From contig BGKB01000198.1 in NCBI GenBank assembly GCA_003116975.1, positions 49,021 to 113,020 of the forward strand: 64,000 bases of DNA, given 5' to 3'. How positions within the stretch are numbered: the stretch's first letter is position 1; every line of letters starts with the position of its first letter. This stretch comes from Aurantiochytrium sp. KH105. Taxonomy: Eukaryota; Sar; Bigyra; Thraustochytrida; Thraustochytriidae. Below, piece by piece: positions 1 to 10,710 of this stretch. The notes beneath the pieces are model-generated. The model ran no database searches and was not told the origin of the DNA. It saw nothing but the letters and a program-made list of their open reading frames with translations. Made by a program: the position numbers and the translations under genes.

Positions 1-3000
1 GGGATCGGACCGCCTCGACCGGTGCCGACACAACGGATGGCCTTTTGCTCGAAGACATCGAAATGGGCACCATGTCTTCGAAAAAGGAGCATCTATTATC
101 GTCGTCGTCGTCGTCGTCGTCATCTTCTTCCTCTTCAGCCATAACCTCTGCATCTGACCAGATCGAACATGCGCCGTTGGACTCAAAATTCACAGATGCA
201 CGTCCTGCTGGGCTGTCCATTAGCAGTGATGTATCAGACTTGTCTGGGTACTTTGATGCTCTCGAACGCCGCAGCTCAACGCGTCTGGATACAGACACCC
301 ACGCGGCGCAGATTGTTCAGGTCGATGAACCAAAAGACAACGATGTCCGTGCGTCTGCGAATGTTTCTCAGTCCGAAGATGCCAACGCTGTCCCGACAAT
401 CTCTCAGCACGCAAAGGCGGCGCCGGGCGATAAGGGGGCATCTAGCCCCCCCAGGTCAGAGCGTACATTGCGAACCCTCCAGAAACTCGGGTCCGAAAAT
501 ACGGCATTTTCGTCTGTGCCCGCCACGCTGAGTGAGGCCGACGACAGCGCAAGCGATAGCACAGATGCAACCTGGATGCCTTACGGAATGAGGGAGAATG
601 CACCGAAATGGCGTGCAGCCCTGCACAAGCACGTAGTGGGCAAGGCGTGGTTCAAGCTTGTTGCTCTCGGGCTCATCTTGCTCAACACCATCATCCTGGC
701 ATCCGAGTACTTTCTTCAGCCATCATGGCTCTCAGAACTTCAGACAATCTCCAACCTTGTCTTCCTCGTGCTCTTCACGATCGAAACGATCTTACGCATT
801 ATAGCCGAAGGCCGCAGGTACTACTTTCACTTTTGGTTCAATCGCTTCGACTTTTTCATCATTCTCATGGGCTATGTCGAGCTTTTGCTCGATGGCAATG
901 TGGCCTCCGTTTTCCGGCTCCTTCGCATTTTGCGCTTTTTCAAGCTTGCTCACTATTGGCCTACCTTCAACGACCTCATTGTCGCGGTAGATGCAACAGT
1001 GAAGCAACTCTTTCCTTTTCTCGTCTTCTTTGGCATCTTTCTGTACATTTTCACCGTTTCGGGTCTCCAGCTTCTCGGTGGCCGCCTTGCTCTCGAATTC
1101 GAAATACAAGAGGCCGACTACGTCTATCCGATCGGCGTCGAGCCTCCACCCGACGTTCTGTCTGAGCCGCAGCGCAATCCTGAATTTGACTGCACCGCCG
1201 AGGTCGGCAACTTTTACCGTCAACTCGACAACGGAACCTTTATATGGCATTGCCCGCTCCGGACAAACTACGACACCTTTCTCTGCTCCCTCGTCACGAG
1301 CTTTCAGGTCATTTCGGGCGAGGACTGGAACAGCGTCATGGCCTCTGCCGTCGAGCTCACGGGTCAAGAGGCCTTTGTCCTCTATTACGTCTTTCTCATT
1401 CTCTTTGGAACCTACATTGTGCTCAACTTCTTTCTTGCCATCCTCGTTGACACCTTTGTCGAACTACACATGGAGCGCAAGGAACTCAAACGAAAGAAAA
1501 GGCTTCTCAAGGCTCTTCGCGCTGCGAATAGGCTTCGTCGTTCGGAAGCCACCGAGAGTACTGCTGCTGCAGGCAGTCCTGAAGAAAACAACAACAACGA
1601 CAACAACAACGAAACGCCGCCCATTTCGCTCGTCGCCATCCGCGAGCATGTGGCCTTGCCAGACGCTCACCTGGAGCAAGAGCATTCCCTCTCACCCATG
1701 AGCCCGCCCACGGGTCAAACTGCAGTTACCTCATCCCATGCTGGTGGATCTGGCGCTCTGCTCTCTCCATTGCGGGAGTCTTCACCCAAGTCGCCTCCAT
1801 CCCAAGCTGCTCGGGCCGCAGTTTCACCGGTTGGCGACGATGGTGACTCCCAGACCACCGAAGCGCTTGCGCGTTCCCTCGCGACTTCGTTACGCATGGG
1901 TATAAACATTGGAAATCGAACCTCGCCATCGCCGCCTCCCACAAATCCTCCCGTGGATCGTACTTCAGAAAGCTCGAGCCCACATGTGAATGCTTCCAGC
2001 GAAAACGCTGAATTAAACTCGACCATGAACAGCTTCTCGAGCTCTGTAAGTTCACGGCCCGCGGCAGCCAAAGTGGAACATTGCGAGGAAGGAGCCAAGA
2101 AACGGCCCCGAGCACGCAAGGCATCCTCGCTGCAAGACGTTCTTGCCAAAGAGAACCTACGCGTCTATGATCTTTCCGAGTCGGAAGTGCTGGAACTCGA
2201 TGCCTTTCAGCACAATTCTCTCTTCTTCGTCCCACCCAAAAATTCGCTGCGTCTTCGTGCAGCTGTTCTCGTGCACAAAGCTTGGTTTGACATGTTCATT
2301 CTTCTCAACATCTTTGTCAGCTGTGTGCTACTGGCTCTCGATACACCCACCAGCACGCTCGATCGCAACGTGCTCGACGCTTTCAACATCTTCATCACCG
2401 TTGTTTTCACAATCGAAGCTGCTTTGAAGATCTTTGCCTTTGGCTTTGTCTTCAAGCCGGGGTCCTACCTCCGAAATTCATGGAACGTGCTGGACTTCTC
2501 TATTGTAGTTGTTTCGCTCGTGGACATTTGCCTGCCGTCAGCCGATACGTCTTTGCTTCAGGTTTTCCGGGCGCTTCGGGCGCTGCGCCCGCTTCGAACG
2601 GTGCGCAAATTTGAAGGTTTGCGCATCGTCTTTTCTTCGCTTACTCGGGCCTTCGTCCCTTGCGCTCAGGTATTGGCCCTCTGTCTTCTCTTTTACATTG
2701 TCTTCTCCATTTGCAGCACCACCTTTTTTCTCGGGAGACTGCACGCATGCTATACGTGCACAACAGACGGTGGCAGCTCGGGCCTTGAGCAGTGTTCTCG
2801 CAACTACACCTCGACCTCGCCGGACTGCTACCTGTATCCGCAATACGGCGTGACCGAGGTGCAATGTCCAGCTGCGCGTCGCTGTACTGGAACCGTCGAG
2901 CTTGCAGATGGCTCAAATGCGACGCTTCGCTGGCTTAACCCAACGTATGGAAGTCTCGATGCCTACGAACCATACGCCAAGACGTACACCTTTGACACCT

Positions 3001-5054
3001 TTTACGAGTCTCTATTGCTTCTCTTTGAAATTTCGTCAATGGAGATTTGGATGGAGCCCATGTACATGGTCACAGATGCCACCGCAATTGGATTTGGTCC
3101 AGTTCGAGGGAGCAACGATATTGCCTCGCTCTTTTTCATTGTATTTCTCTTTACGTTGCAGTTCTTCATGCTTCAGGTCTTTGTCGCCGTCCTGATTGAC
3201 ACATATTTTGACTCGGCCGACTCGGAGCGTGGCGACGCCTTCATGACGCCCGAACAGCGGGCTTGGGTCGACTACAACCGCCGAGCCATTGCTCGTCCTT
3301 TCAAGCCGGACGCCAGACTCCACAAACCTCCAGGCCGTGTGCGCGCCTGGTGTCACTACATCGTCACGAGCAAGCACTTTGATGTCACCATCATGGTTGT
3401 CATCTTGCTGAATACAGTTCTTCTCATGTCGGACCACTATCCCTCCTCGGACACCTACGACGTCGTGGCGACGGTGCTTGACTCTGTCTTTGGTTCAATC
3501 TACGTCTGCGAGGCTGCTTTCAAGATTATCGGGCTTGGGCCTCGCGCCTACTTCAAACTCGGCGCCAATCTTTTTGACTTTGTCATCGTGCTGGCTGTCG
3601 TCATCAACTGGATCGTCACGGTGGTGCCTGCTACAGCCAACGAGGCGGGCCATCTCTTGCAAGCCATCGAGGCAATCCGCGTCCTGCGCGTCCTGCGCCT
3701 GCTCCAGCGCGTGCCACCCGTGCGTCCACTCATCAGCACGCTCATTTACACCATGTACCCTCTGCTGAACACGCTGGCCATCATCTTTCTCGTCAACTTC
3801 ATCTATGCCATTCTTGGCATTCAGCTTTTTGGCAGTATTGATGCCAACGACTTTCCCGCCGACGAGATGCAATATCTGTCCGAGTACATCAACTTCCAGA
3901 CTTTTCTAAGGGCCTTCATCACTCTCTTCGTCATGACCACTGGCGAAAGCTGGAATGGTGTCATGCACGAGCTGTCCTACGTTTCGCGACACGCAGTGTG
4001 GTACTGCGTCAGCTTTGTCGTCATCATGCAGCTCCTGTTAATCAACCTCTTTGTAGCTGTTGTGCTTGCGAGCTTTGCCTCTCAATTTGAGCGGAGCAAA
4101 AAGGGCGCTGCAAAGGACCACATTGATGAAAATGCGCTCAAGGACTACAATGCTCAATGGAACAGCGTTCATCTGAGCTACGTGCGCGATCTCGAGGTTG
4201 TGTATCGAGCAGAGGAAAAACGGGTCGACTCAGATCACCCGCCTGACGCCCTCGATCGAGCGGCCAAGCTTCTCGAACAGGCGCGCGCCAACCCGCTCTT
4301 CTTGCCGGCCACCAAATTTCCTGACCTCATGCTCCGCCTCAAGGCTCCGCTCGGCTTCCGCAAACGCTCCAAAAAGGCGCGCTTCTCGGCGGGGGACGTC
4401 ATGCGCTACGTGCGAGATCGCCACATTCCCGTCACGCGCGACGGCATGATCCATTTCCACGCCACCTTGCGGGCTCTCATTGACATTAACGTCCTGCAAG
4501 GTCAAGTCCCGGAGGACGTCGAGAAATTTCTGCAAATCAAGCTCAGCTCCTATACGCGAGGCATCGAGTTCTCTGGCGTCACCGAATCTTCAGCCATTGA
4601 TCAGCGTCCGAACAAGCATCGTCGTCGCAACGCCGCATTGAAACAAATCAAGCGTCTTGGGAGCTTGTCGCCGGCGCTGCGTACAGGCTCATCCCGGCAA
4701 GCGGGTGATGACGCCACGTCGGCTTCGACGCACATTGAATTGTACGACCAAGATCGGACTCTCGATGATGGGTCTCGCCACGCAGCTCGCAACGGTGAGA
4801 CCGAAGCTGGTGAAGAGACCGCAACGGAGACGGAGACTCGCTCCATGTCTTCAGAACCGTCTCTCTCTCGCATTCTAGCGCGTGAGCAGATCAAGAAGCT
4901 CGTCCATAACTACGCAATTCTCTGGCGTATCCGTCAAATGCGCAAGCACGGCGTCAGTGAAGCCAAGATTCGAGATTATGTTCTTCAAACTGACGCGGAC
5001 TTTCTAGAGTCCGTTCCTCAAATTCCGGGCGTCACCTATCCCAGCGTCCCCTAA
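1..5054 (+). CDS. Voltage-gated cation (Ca2+-type) channel alpha subunit, 5' partial
   Basis: Pore-forming subunit of a four-repeat voltage-gated channel; only three repeats lie in the window. The frame stays open to the left edge (first in-frame ATG at 63). Counting from base 45, repeats span about residues 195-470, 740-1090 and 1120-1400. Each has an S4 helix with Arg/Lys every third residue (FRLLRILRFFK, FRALRALRPLRTVRK, IRVLRVLRLLQR). Pore loops read GEDWN, SSMEIW and TGESWN, all with an acidic filter residue and matching repeats II, III and IV of Cav/Cch1 channels. Repeat I is therefore probably upstream and the Ser-rich, charged first 185 residues are the I-II linker. The tail after repeat IV (1400-1669) is cytosolic, partly helical, partly low complexity. 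Glu in each visible filter favours Ca2+ over Na+ (inference). Convergent with the next gene. Confidence 0.85.
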   Translation, partial: DRTASTGADTTDGLLLEDIEMGTMSSKKEHLLSSSSSSSSSSSSSAITSASDQIEHAPLDSKFTDARPAGLSISSDVSDLSGYFDALERRSSTRLDTDTHAAQIVQVDEPKDNDVRASANVSQSEDANAVPTISQHAKAAPGDKGASSPPRSERTLRTLQKLGSENTAFSSVPATLSEADDSASDSTDATWMPYGMRENAPKWRAALHKHVVGKAWFKLVALGLILLNTIILASEYFLQPSWLSELQTISNLVFLVLFTIETILRIIAEGRRYYFHFWFNRFDFFIILMGYVELLLDGNVASVFRLLRILRFFKLAHYWPTFNDLIVAVDATVKQLFPFLVFFGIFLYIFTVSGLQLLGGRLALEFEIQEADYVYPIGVEPPPDVLSEPQRNPEFDCTAEVGNFYRQLDNGTFIWHCPLRTNYDTFLCSLVTSFQVISGEDWNSVMASAVELTGQEAFVLYYVFLILFGTYIVLNFFLAILVDTFVELHMERKELKRKKRLLKALRAANRLRRSEATESTAAAGSPEENNNNDNNNETPPISLVAIREHVALPDAHLEQEHSLSPMSPPTGQTAVTSSHAGGSGALLSPLRESSPKSPPSQAARAAVSPVGDDGDSQTTEALARSLATSLRMGINIGNRTSPSPPPTNPPVDRTSESSSPHVNASSENAELNSTMNSFSSSVSSRPAAAKVEHCEEGAKKRPRARKASSLQDVLAKENLRVYDLSESEVLELDAFQHNSLFFVPPKNSLRLRAAVLVHKAWFDMFILLNIFVSCVLLALDTPTSTLDRNVLDAFNIFITVVFTIEAALKIFAFGFVFKPGSYLRNSWNVLDFSIVVVSLVDICLPSADTSLLQVFRALRALRPLRTVRKFEGLRIVFSSLTRAFVPCAQVLALCLLFYIVFSICSTTFFLGRLHACYTCTTDGGSSGLEQCSRNYTSTSPDCYLYPQYGVTEVQCPAARRCTGTVELADGSNATLRWLNPTYGSLDAYEPYAKTYTFDTFYESLLLLFEISSMEIWMEPMYMVTDATAIGFGPVRGSNDIASLFFIVFLFTLQFFMLQVFVAVLIDTYFDSADSERGDAFMTPEQRAWVDYNRRAIARPFKPDARLHKPPGRVRAWCHYIVTSKHFDVTIMVVILLNTVLLMSDHYPSSDTYDVVATVLDSVFGSIYVCEAAFKIIGLGPRAYFKLGANLFDFVIVLAVVINWIVTVVPATANEAGHLLQAIEAIRVLRVLRLLQRVPPVRPLISTLIYTMYPLLNTLAIIFLVNFIYAILGIQLFGSIDANDFPADEMQYLSEYINFQTFLRAFITLFVMTTGESWNGVMHELSYVSRHAVWYCVSFVVIMQLLLINLFVAVVLASFASQFERSKKGAAKDHIDENALKDYNAQWNSVHLSYVRDLEVVYRAEEKRVDSDHPPDALDRAAKLLEQARANPLFLPATKFPDLMLRLKAPLGFRKRSKKARFSAGDVMRYVRDRHIPVTRDGMIHFHATLRALIDINVLQGQVPEDVEKFLQIKLSSYTRGIEFSGVTESSAIDQRPNKHRRRNAALKQIKRLGSLSPALRTGSSRQAGDDATSASTHIELYDQDRTLDDGSRHAARNGETEAGEETATETETRSMSSEPSLSRILAREQIKKLVHNYAILWRIRQMRKHGVSEAKIRDYVLQTDADFLESVPQIPGVTYPSVP

Positions 5055-5208
5055 GGACTTTAGAATTGTCTTTTCTTCTTTATTGTGCTCTGCTCTGCGG
5101 AATGGATATACCTTCTTCTGACCAGCATGTTTCCGGGCCAAGCTAGAAATAGGGAATGGAGAGAAAGCCTTGTTGTTCGTAGTAAGATTCTCAAAACCTG
5201 TAATTGCA

Positions 5209-8200
5209 CTACTGTAAAGAGAGGGCACGGAGGATGCCAAAAGGTTCGTCTTCTTCTTCTTCGTCGTTGCCTCGATGGGCCGGCTCTGTCAGTGTTGCGC
5301 TGGCTTCATCATCCGACGAAAGACGCACATGATCTCTGCGTGGCGTAAAATTTTCCATGCCTGGGGGCGGCATGGGGGGAGGCGGGAGCACAGGTTGACT
5401 TAGGCTTGACCACGGCGTGACGTCGCGAGCTACCGAAGAAAAATCAGGTAAGCCAAGACGGTCATCATGCTTCTCAGCCGATGAGAAATCGGGCAGACCA
5501 AGACGGTCGTCTTCCTTGTGATCTCCTCCGCCTGCATTTCCACGCGGAGACGCGTTCGATGGCAAAAAGTAAGAGGTAGTACCAAACGGGTCCGTCGGCG
5601 CTGATGTATCCATACGAAAACTCGGTAATAGCTGAGGCCCGAAAAAGCTAGCTGGGCCGAGAGAAGGGCTCGATTCCTGATCTTTCGGCAAGCCCTGAGA
5701 CAATGCTCCCGTACTGCTGTCCGAGCTCGAAGTGCTACCCAGACTTCGACTACTCTCAGCGCTGCCCATGGTATTCAGACCACGATACTTTGTACGCTCG
5801 GGTCGACGTGACGGCGTGGCGTCACTCTCGTGTTCCCGAGATGGCGTCACGTCATGCAAGGCATGTTCGAGTGACTTGGTGTTTCCGTGCGCCAATGACG
5901 ACTTTGTAGCGCGGCCATTACCGCGGCCCAACGAGGGTCGCCGCGGTCGACGTCTCCAAGAAGCATCTTCCGCGCCTCCACTCGAGCCGTGCAAGGCAGA
6001 TGGTGATAATGATGCCTTGTTCCAGGCATTCCCACGGCCGCGATCACTGTCGCCACCTCCGCCTGTGTCCCCACCAGTTCTGTGGTTGGGCGTAAAAGAA
6101 GGTGCAAGCGGCGGTCGACCCGATAAACGAGACGCAAGTCGAGTCGAGTCTTCGAAATGTTCAGCGTGCTCGGCATGAGTGGGTGCCTGTGACTTTTTCC
6201 ATGGAGCTTGCAAAGGCCGGCGCACACCCGCGTCGTCGCCGCCACCGCTTACGCCAAGTCTCCCACGAGACCTTGTCCGAGCTCTTGTATTGCCTGTTGG
6301 TACCGATGGGGAGGGCCATTTCTTCCCCTCCGAAGCGGCATGCGACTTTGGGCCGTTCGCGCTTGCCTGAGCAGACTTGTTGTCACGACGTCGCAGAGAC
6401 GGGGCCTCGAGTACTGCCGAGGATGGGCCCTTTGCTCGACTCGCGCCGCGTGCCATGTCACCAGCTTGCAGTCCCGCTTCATCCCCGGGGCCGTGTGACA
6501 ACGACAGATCGTCCCCGGCTCTCGAATCCGCGACATGATCACTTGCAAAAGAGAATACCGATCCGTCGGAAGCATGCGAAAGTGGCGTCGCTAAGGCGTC
6601 GGATCTCCCGTCCGGCGAGGCACGCAGGCAAATATCTTCAGGTCGCAAAAGCTTGACCGGGGTGCTGTGAACCGAGCCCGAGAACGATTTTCGCGAACTT
6701 CGCGAGTCTGGGGTTGATAAATGATCCTTGGAATTCTTTGGCGCAATGTGCTCGTCACCGCTCACCTCCTCCTTGGTCTGGGCAATCATATCTCTTTCGA
6801 TGACAGTAACAGAGTCCTCTTGCTGAGCTATTGGGCCGTCATCTTTGCAACTCTCTAGGCCATTTGCATTTGCCTGTGACGGCGCATTCTCCTTCAACTC
6901 CATTGCTGATTGGCCAGAATCTGCGGGTAGAGGCTTTTGGGCTTTGGTTGCTACGACAGATATACTTGCAATGTCTTTCTCTTCCTCTTCCTCTTCTTTC
7001 TTCCCCTCTTCCTCCTCTTTGAGCTTTGCTGGGGCCGGAGCCGCAGGAGTTTTCAACCCTTCTGGGCTGTAATAACGTTTTGGAAGAACGGAAAAGACAG
7101 CAAGAAAGACTGCCAGCAGCGCGATACGTACGAACCAAGTGTTCTCCAAAGAAGACTGCATCCAACGGGAAGTACCCTCCCAGTATAGACGGTGCTGAGT
7201 GGCTCTACATTCAGCCAAGAGATCCTTGTTAATTGCAAGTGCAACGCCAAATGTGTGCATCTGCTCTTTATTGACCGCGACTTCCACCACTCCACCTGCG
7301 TGAGCAACGCTGCAATCCATGGTAAGCTCGAGGTCGAATGTGATCGAGTTTCCGGGCTTGAGGCGTCTCGGAAACACGCCTTCGTTTCTCGCGCGGGCCA
7401 ACAACGTTGGCGTGCGAGACTGCACGCGTACGCTTGCGAGACTGATCTCCTCTTTCCCCGAACTCCATAGGATCGCTTGCTGCACCGTGTGCAAACCAAT
7501 CGAGTTCTTCGAGACTTGGCCTACAGTGAAGTCCTGAGTGCAGGGGCTTTCGTCGCAAGCTTGCATGGCCACGTGCAAAGTTTCGCAGCTCTCCGCATCA
7601 AGAGCATCAGAGAGCGGATTCGTCACCCTTGGCACGGCCGAGAGCGCACTTTCGTTCGCTTTCCGGACAAGTGACATGTGCAAGGGTGCGATGATCCCTT
7701 GGCCGGTCAACGGGATCGAAATGGGCCCGGTAAGGTTCGTCTCGAGCCGAACGGTGGCAGAAAGCGAGCCGTCGCGGGCGTGCACCGCTCGTGGCGAGAA
7801 ATAAATTGGACCGAGATCCGCAAATCCTTGCGGCGGAATTACAAACGCCTCGCTCGACGCGTTCGCAGCGAGACTAAAAGGCAGAGGTTTTTTCTCCCCC
7901 CGACAAAGAGCGGAGCCCTTCGGGACAGTAATACTGTCAAGGCGAGCCTCCATGGGACGTTGACGCGATGGATTATATACGCGCAACCGTCTTGCCCTGC
8001 GTGCACCAATCATTGTGGACGCAAAGTGCAAGTCTGTGGCGGGCAGCTTAGGGCATTGAACACGATCGACCCTTACCGGGAGAGCGAAGCGAAGGCCGGT
8101 CAAATTCGACACCACAAAGACCTCTGGACGGAAATGTACAAGCTGTGATTGGCCTGGCGCCTCGGCGCACTGCTGCAAAAGGGACTCGCACGTTGCGTCG

Positions 8201-10710
8201 CCCAAATAAGCTTCCCCTTTCCGTTCTGTGCATCTGCTCATATCAATTACGAGATCTCCGAGAGACGTGGTCGAAAAAGGAGCAAGCGTGAGACGATGCA
8301 ATCCAGTGAGATGTACACGCGGATCATTCATTTGATCCCACTCAACGGCAACAGAGACATTGAAGGTACTCTCGATCTCGACAGGCCCAAAACGTGCTTC
8401 GTCGCCCAAAACAACTTCTGTCACCTCAATGGGTGCCGGAAGACTCAGCAGGAGGTCACCCGGCACAATATCAGCCTCAATTACAATGCTCATTGCGAAA
8501 CCTTGACTTGTGCGCAAAATCCACGTTTCAGCGACGTGCATGGTGCCAGGCGCTAGAAATTCACGGTGCAAGAGAATATCCAAATCCACATGGTCCACAG
8601 CATACGGTTTGAGCGTTTCCGGAAAGGAAGCTCCCTGCGAAAGACGAACGACGCTGTCTGAAGATCCTGCATCGATTTGTTCCAGCCTTCGAACGTGGAT
8701 TGGCACTGCATTTTCGTTGGACAAATACAGTCGAACTTGCGTGCGAGAGTCAAGGGCGCAGGATCCCAAACGGATATCGATGCGATCCCAGGACCCAGGC
8801 GTCAAAACACTCATGTCTGGGAGGCGAACTGCAGACGCGCGCACGCGGCCATGATAGAGATGGACAGGCACCTGCAAGCGCGTTACATTGGTCTCGATGA
8901 CCACAGCGCGAGTCTTGTCAGCTCTTGACCGACAATGGACGTCATCCCGCGACAAATCGTTCACGCGTGCCGCCAACAACGGAATCTCCGGCAAAGGCTC
9001 GCCGGCTGCAACCACAGTTCCGACGAGCCGACTTGGATCCCACTCGTCTTTGAAGCGGAACCACGCAAACTGCGAATCGACGCGGTCTGCCGCCAAAGGA
9101 CCGTGACAGGGAGACGAAAAGGGATCCTTGTGGAATCCAGAACCATCTACCCTATCCTCGTCATGCTGGCGATAACTCTCGAAAAGGTCCTTGTCCTGCA
9201 ACATCTCCAGGGCATCGACAATGTGCACGCCCAGAATTACGATGGGTTCGGCAAAGGCGTTCCAAGTTTGCATCGGCTGCGGTTCTTTGGGATCCGGATA
9301 TCGAATTAGATACATTGCTGGGCGCGTCTCGATGCTGCCCGTTCGCAACGAAGCTTTGATAGGAACGCGTACCGGCAGCAATGGGGGTGACTGCGGCAAC
9401 TGTTGCGACGATCGATCCTGCTGAGACGCGGCAGCGAAGCGAACGACAATTTCGCCACGCAACTCTCCATCCATCTCTGCAACTTCGGTGAGAGCCACAC
9501 GTACGGCATCAGGGTTCCAAGCCCTGGGTTCCAGCTGGCTGGGAAGCTGTTTTGCTGATAATGCAATGCTGTCTCTCCCAAGCACGCCATACGGAAGTGG
9601 CGCAGTACGATACACAACCGCGGAAATATCAGAGATCTCCACGGAAATAGGCCCATAGTTATGCAGTCCCAAAAGTTGTACGGCGCGAGGCCCTGGTAGA
9701 GTGAAGGGTGAAGACGCGTTTTGCCGAACTAAAGTGCCAAACGATATCTCTGAGGGATCCGCAAGTACCGCGCCTGGTAAGACCTCAACATCGACCGGGA
9801 TCAATAACTGTGGCTGTGATTTACCTGCGAGCTTGATGCGAACAAAGCCTCGATAGATCCCCGGCACAGGCGACTGAAAGGAGATGCGGGCCAATTGTCG
9901 AGTCTGCAGAGGCGGGACAGTCCAATTGGCGCCTTCGTCAATGCGTAAATGCAAATAGCCTTCTGTGGTAAAGACTTGAGTGATTTCGAGGGCTGTGTTT
10001 GGGTCGGGATTGTAAATTTCTAGCGCAGGGCGCCAAACTACATGCGTTCCGATCCGTGCGCCCACCAAAGGTTGCAAACGGAATCGGCTCGCTACAGCAT
10101 TGGCCCGAACGCGCACGAGAAACCTTCCCTCCGAAGTGGTCAGAAAGAGCGCTGACTCGAGCACCCCGAGGCGCCAAGGTGATAACGACACAAGTACCTG
10201 GACCTGCTCGCCCGCGCGCAGAATGCGCCGCGAAAACATGGGGACTTGGACCTGGGGGTCCGTGGCTTCCCAGCCGACGAGTTCCACGGCCCTGTGCGGT
10301 CTGGCTCCGCGCTCTCCACGCGCAGCCTCGTATCGCAAAAGCAGGGTTTGTACCGCCGGTTCACCGAGCTCGACCTCGCCAAAGTCCAGGTTCCCAGCGC
10401 TCAAGCTAAGCGCGTTGGTCTGAAACGCCTGCATGCTGCCATCGCCATGGCTCGTGTCGTCGCCCTGGGCCCCCTCGTCCTCGTGCACCGCCCCGCCCAC
10501 GTTCTCCACGAACGCGTCGCTGGTCGAGGGGTCCGGGTGCAGCGGCAGGTGCTGCGGCTGTCCCTTGGCGAGCCCAGGCTCGGCCCACCGCTGTGCTGCG
10601 TCTGCCTCGTCCAGGCCGGCCGCGCAGACGCTTCTGCCGCAGCCTCCGCCGCTGCCGATGAGGGCCGCGGCGAGCACGCCCGCGACCCAGCCCGCCGCGC
10701 GCGCGCGCAT
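5209..10710 (-). CDS. TMEM131: TMEM131-like type I membrane protein
   Basis: 1833 residues, close to animal TMEM131 (about 1880). It starts with an Ala/Gly-rich hydrophobic signal peptide (1-31). The lumenal part has beta-sandwich (ASH/PapD-like) repeats; the first carries LDFGEVELGEPAVQTLLL, the hallmark of the family, and later modules repeat phrases such as ISFGTLV and LHFASTMIGARRARRLRVYN. One membrane segment lies near residues 1187-1207 (VRIALLAVFLAVFSVLPKRY). A 620-residue cytosolic, acidic and Ser-rich tail follows, with a short internal duplication (DRLGLPDFSS twice, near 5440-5500). In animals TMEM131 recruits secretory cargo such as collagen in the ER and binds TRAPP through its tail; the cargo here is unknown. 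ATG chosen because it begins the signal peptide. Divergent from the kinesin at 11401. Confidence 0.8.
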   Translation of the reverse strand: MRARAAGWVAGVLAAALIGSGGGCGRSVCAAGLDEADAAQRWAEPGLAKGQPQHLPLHPDPSTSDAFVENVGGAVHEDEGAQGDDTSHGDGSMQAFQTNALSLSAGNLDFGEVELGEPAVQTLLLRYEAARGERGARPHRAVELVGWEATDPQVQVPMFSRRILRAGEQVQVLVSLSPWRLGVLESALFLTTSEGRFLVRVRANAVASRFRLQPLVGARIGTHVVWRPALEIYNPDPNTALEITQVFTTEGYLHLRIDEGANWTVPPLQTRQLARISFQSPVPGIYRGFVRIKLAGKSQPQLLIPVDVEVLPGAVLADPSEISFGTLVRQNASSPFTLPGPRAVQLLGLHNYGPISVEISDISAVVYRTAPLPYGVLGRDSIALSAKQLPSQLEPRAWNPDAVRVALTEVAEMDGELRGEIVVRFAAASQQDRSSQQLPQSPPLLPVRVPIKASLRTGSIETRPAMYLIRYPDPKEPQPMQTWNAFAEPIVILGVHIVDALEMLQDKDLFESYRQHDEDRVDGSGFHKDPFSSPCHGPLAADRVDSQFAWFRFKDEWDPSRLVGTVVAAGEPLPEIPLLAARVNDLSRDDVHCRSRADKTRAVVIETNVTRLQVPVHLYHGRVRASAVRLPDMSVLTPGSWDRIDIRLGSCALDSRTQVRLYLSNENAVPIHVRRLEQIDAGSSDSVVRLSQGASFPETLKPYAVDHVDLDILLHREFLAPGTMHVAETWILRTSQGFAMSIVIEADIVPGDLLLSLPAPIEVTEVVLGDEARFGPVEIESTFNVSVAVEWDQMNDPRVHLTGLHRLTLAPFSTTSLGDLVIDMSRCTERKGEAYLGDATCESLLQQCAEAPGQSQLVHFRPEVFVVSNLTGLRFALPVRVDRVQCPKLPATDLHFASTMIGARRARRLRVYNPSRQRPMEARLDSITVPKGSALCRGEKKPLPFSLAANASSEAFVIPPQGFADLGPIYFSPRAVHARDGSLSATVRLETNLTGPISIPLTGQGIIAPLHMSLVRKANESALSAVPRVTNPLSDALDAESCETLHVAMQACDESPCTQDFTVGQVSKNSIGLHTVQQAILWSSGKEEISLASVRVQSRTPTLLARARNEGVFPRRLKPGNSITFDLELTMDCSVAHAGGVVEVAVNKEQMHTFGVALAINKDLLAECRATQHRLYWEGTSRWMQSSLENTWFVRIALLAVFLAVFSVLPKRYYSPEGLKTPAAPAPAKLKEEEEGKKEEEEEEKDIASISVVATKAQKPLPADSGQSAMELKENAPSQANANGLESCKDDGPIAQQEDSVTVIERDMIAQTKEEVSGDEHIAPKNSKDHLSTPDSRSSRKSFSGSVHSTPVKLLRPEDICLRASPDGRSDALATPLSHASDGSVFSFASDHVADSRAGDDLSLSHGPGDEAGLQAGDMARGASRAKGPSSAVLEAPSLRRRDNKSAQASANGPKSHAASEGKKWPSPSVPTGNTRARTRSRGRLGVSGGGDDAGVRRPLQAPWKKSQAPTHAEHAEHFEDSTRLASRLSGRPPLAPSFTPNHRTGGDTGGGGDSDRGRGNAWNKASLSPSALHGSSGGAEDASWRRRPRRPSLGRGNGRATKSSLAHGNTKSLEHALHDVTPSREHESDATPSRRPERTKYRGLNTMGSAESSRSLGSTSSSDSSTGALSQGLPKDQESSPSLGPASFFGPQLLPSFRMDTSAPTDPFGTTSYFLPSNASPRGNAGGGDHKEDDRLGLPDFSSAEKHDDRLGLPDFSSVARDVTPWSSLSQPVLPPPPMPPPGMENFTPRRDHVRLSSDDEASATLTEPAHRGNDEEEEDEPFGILRALSLQ

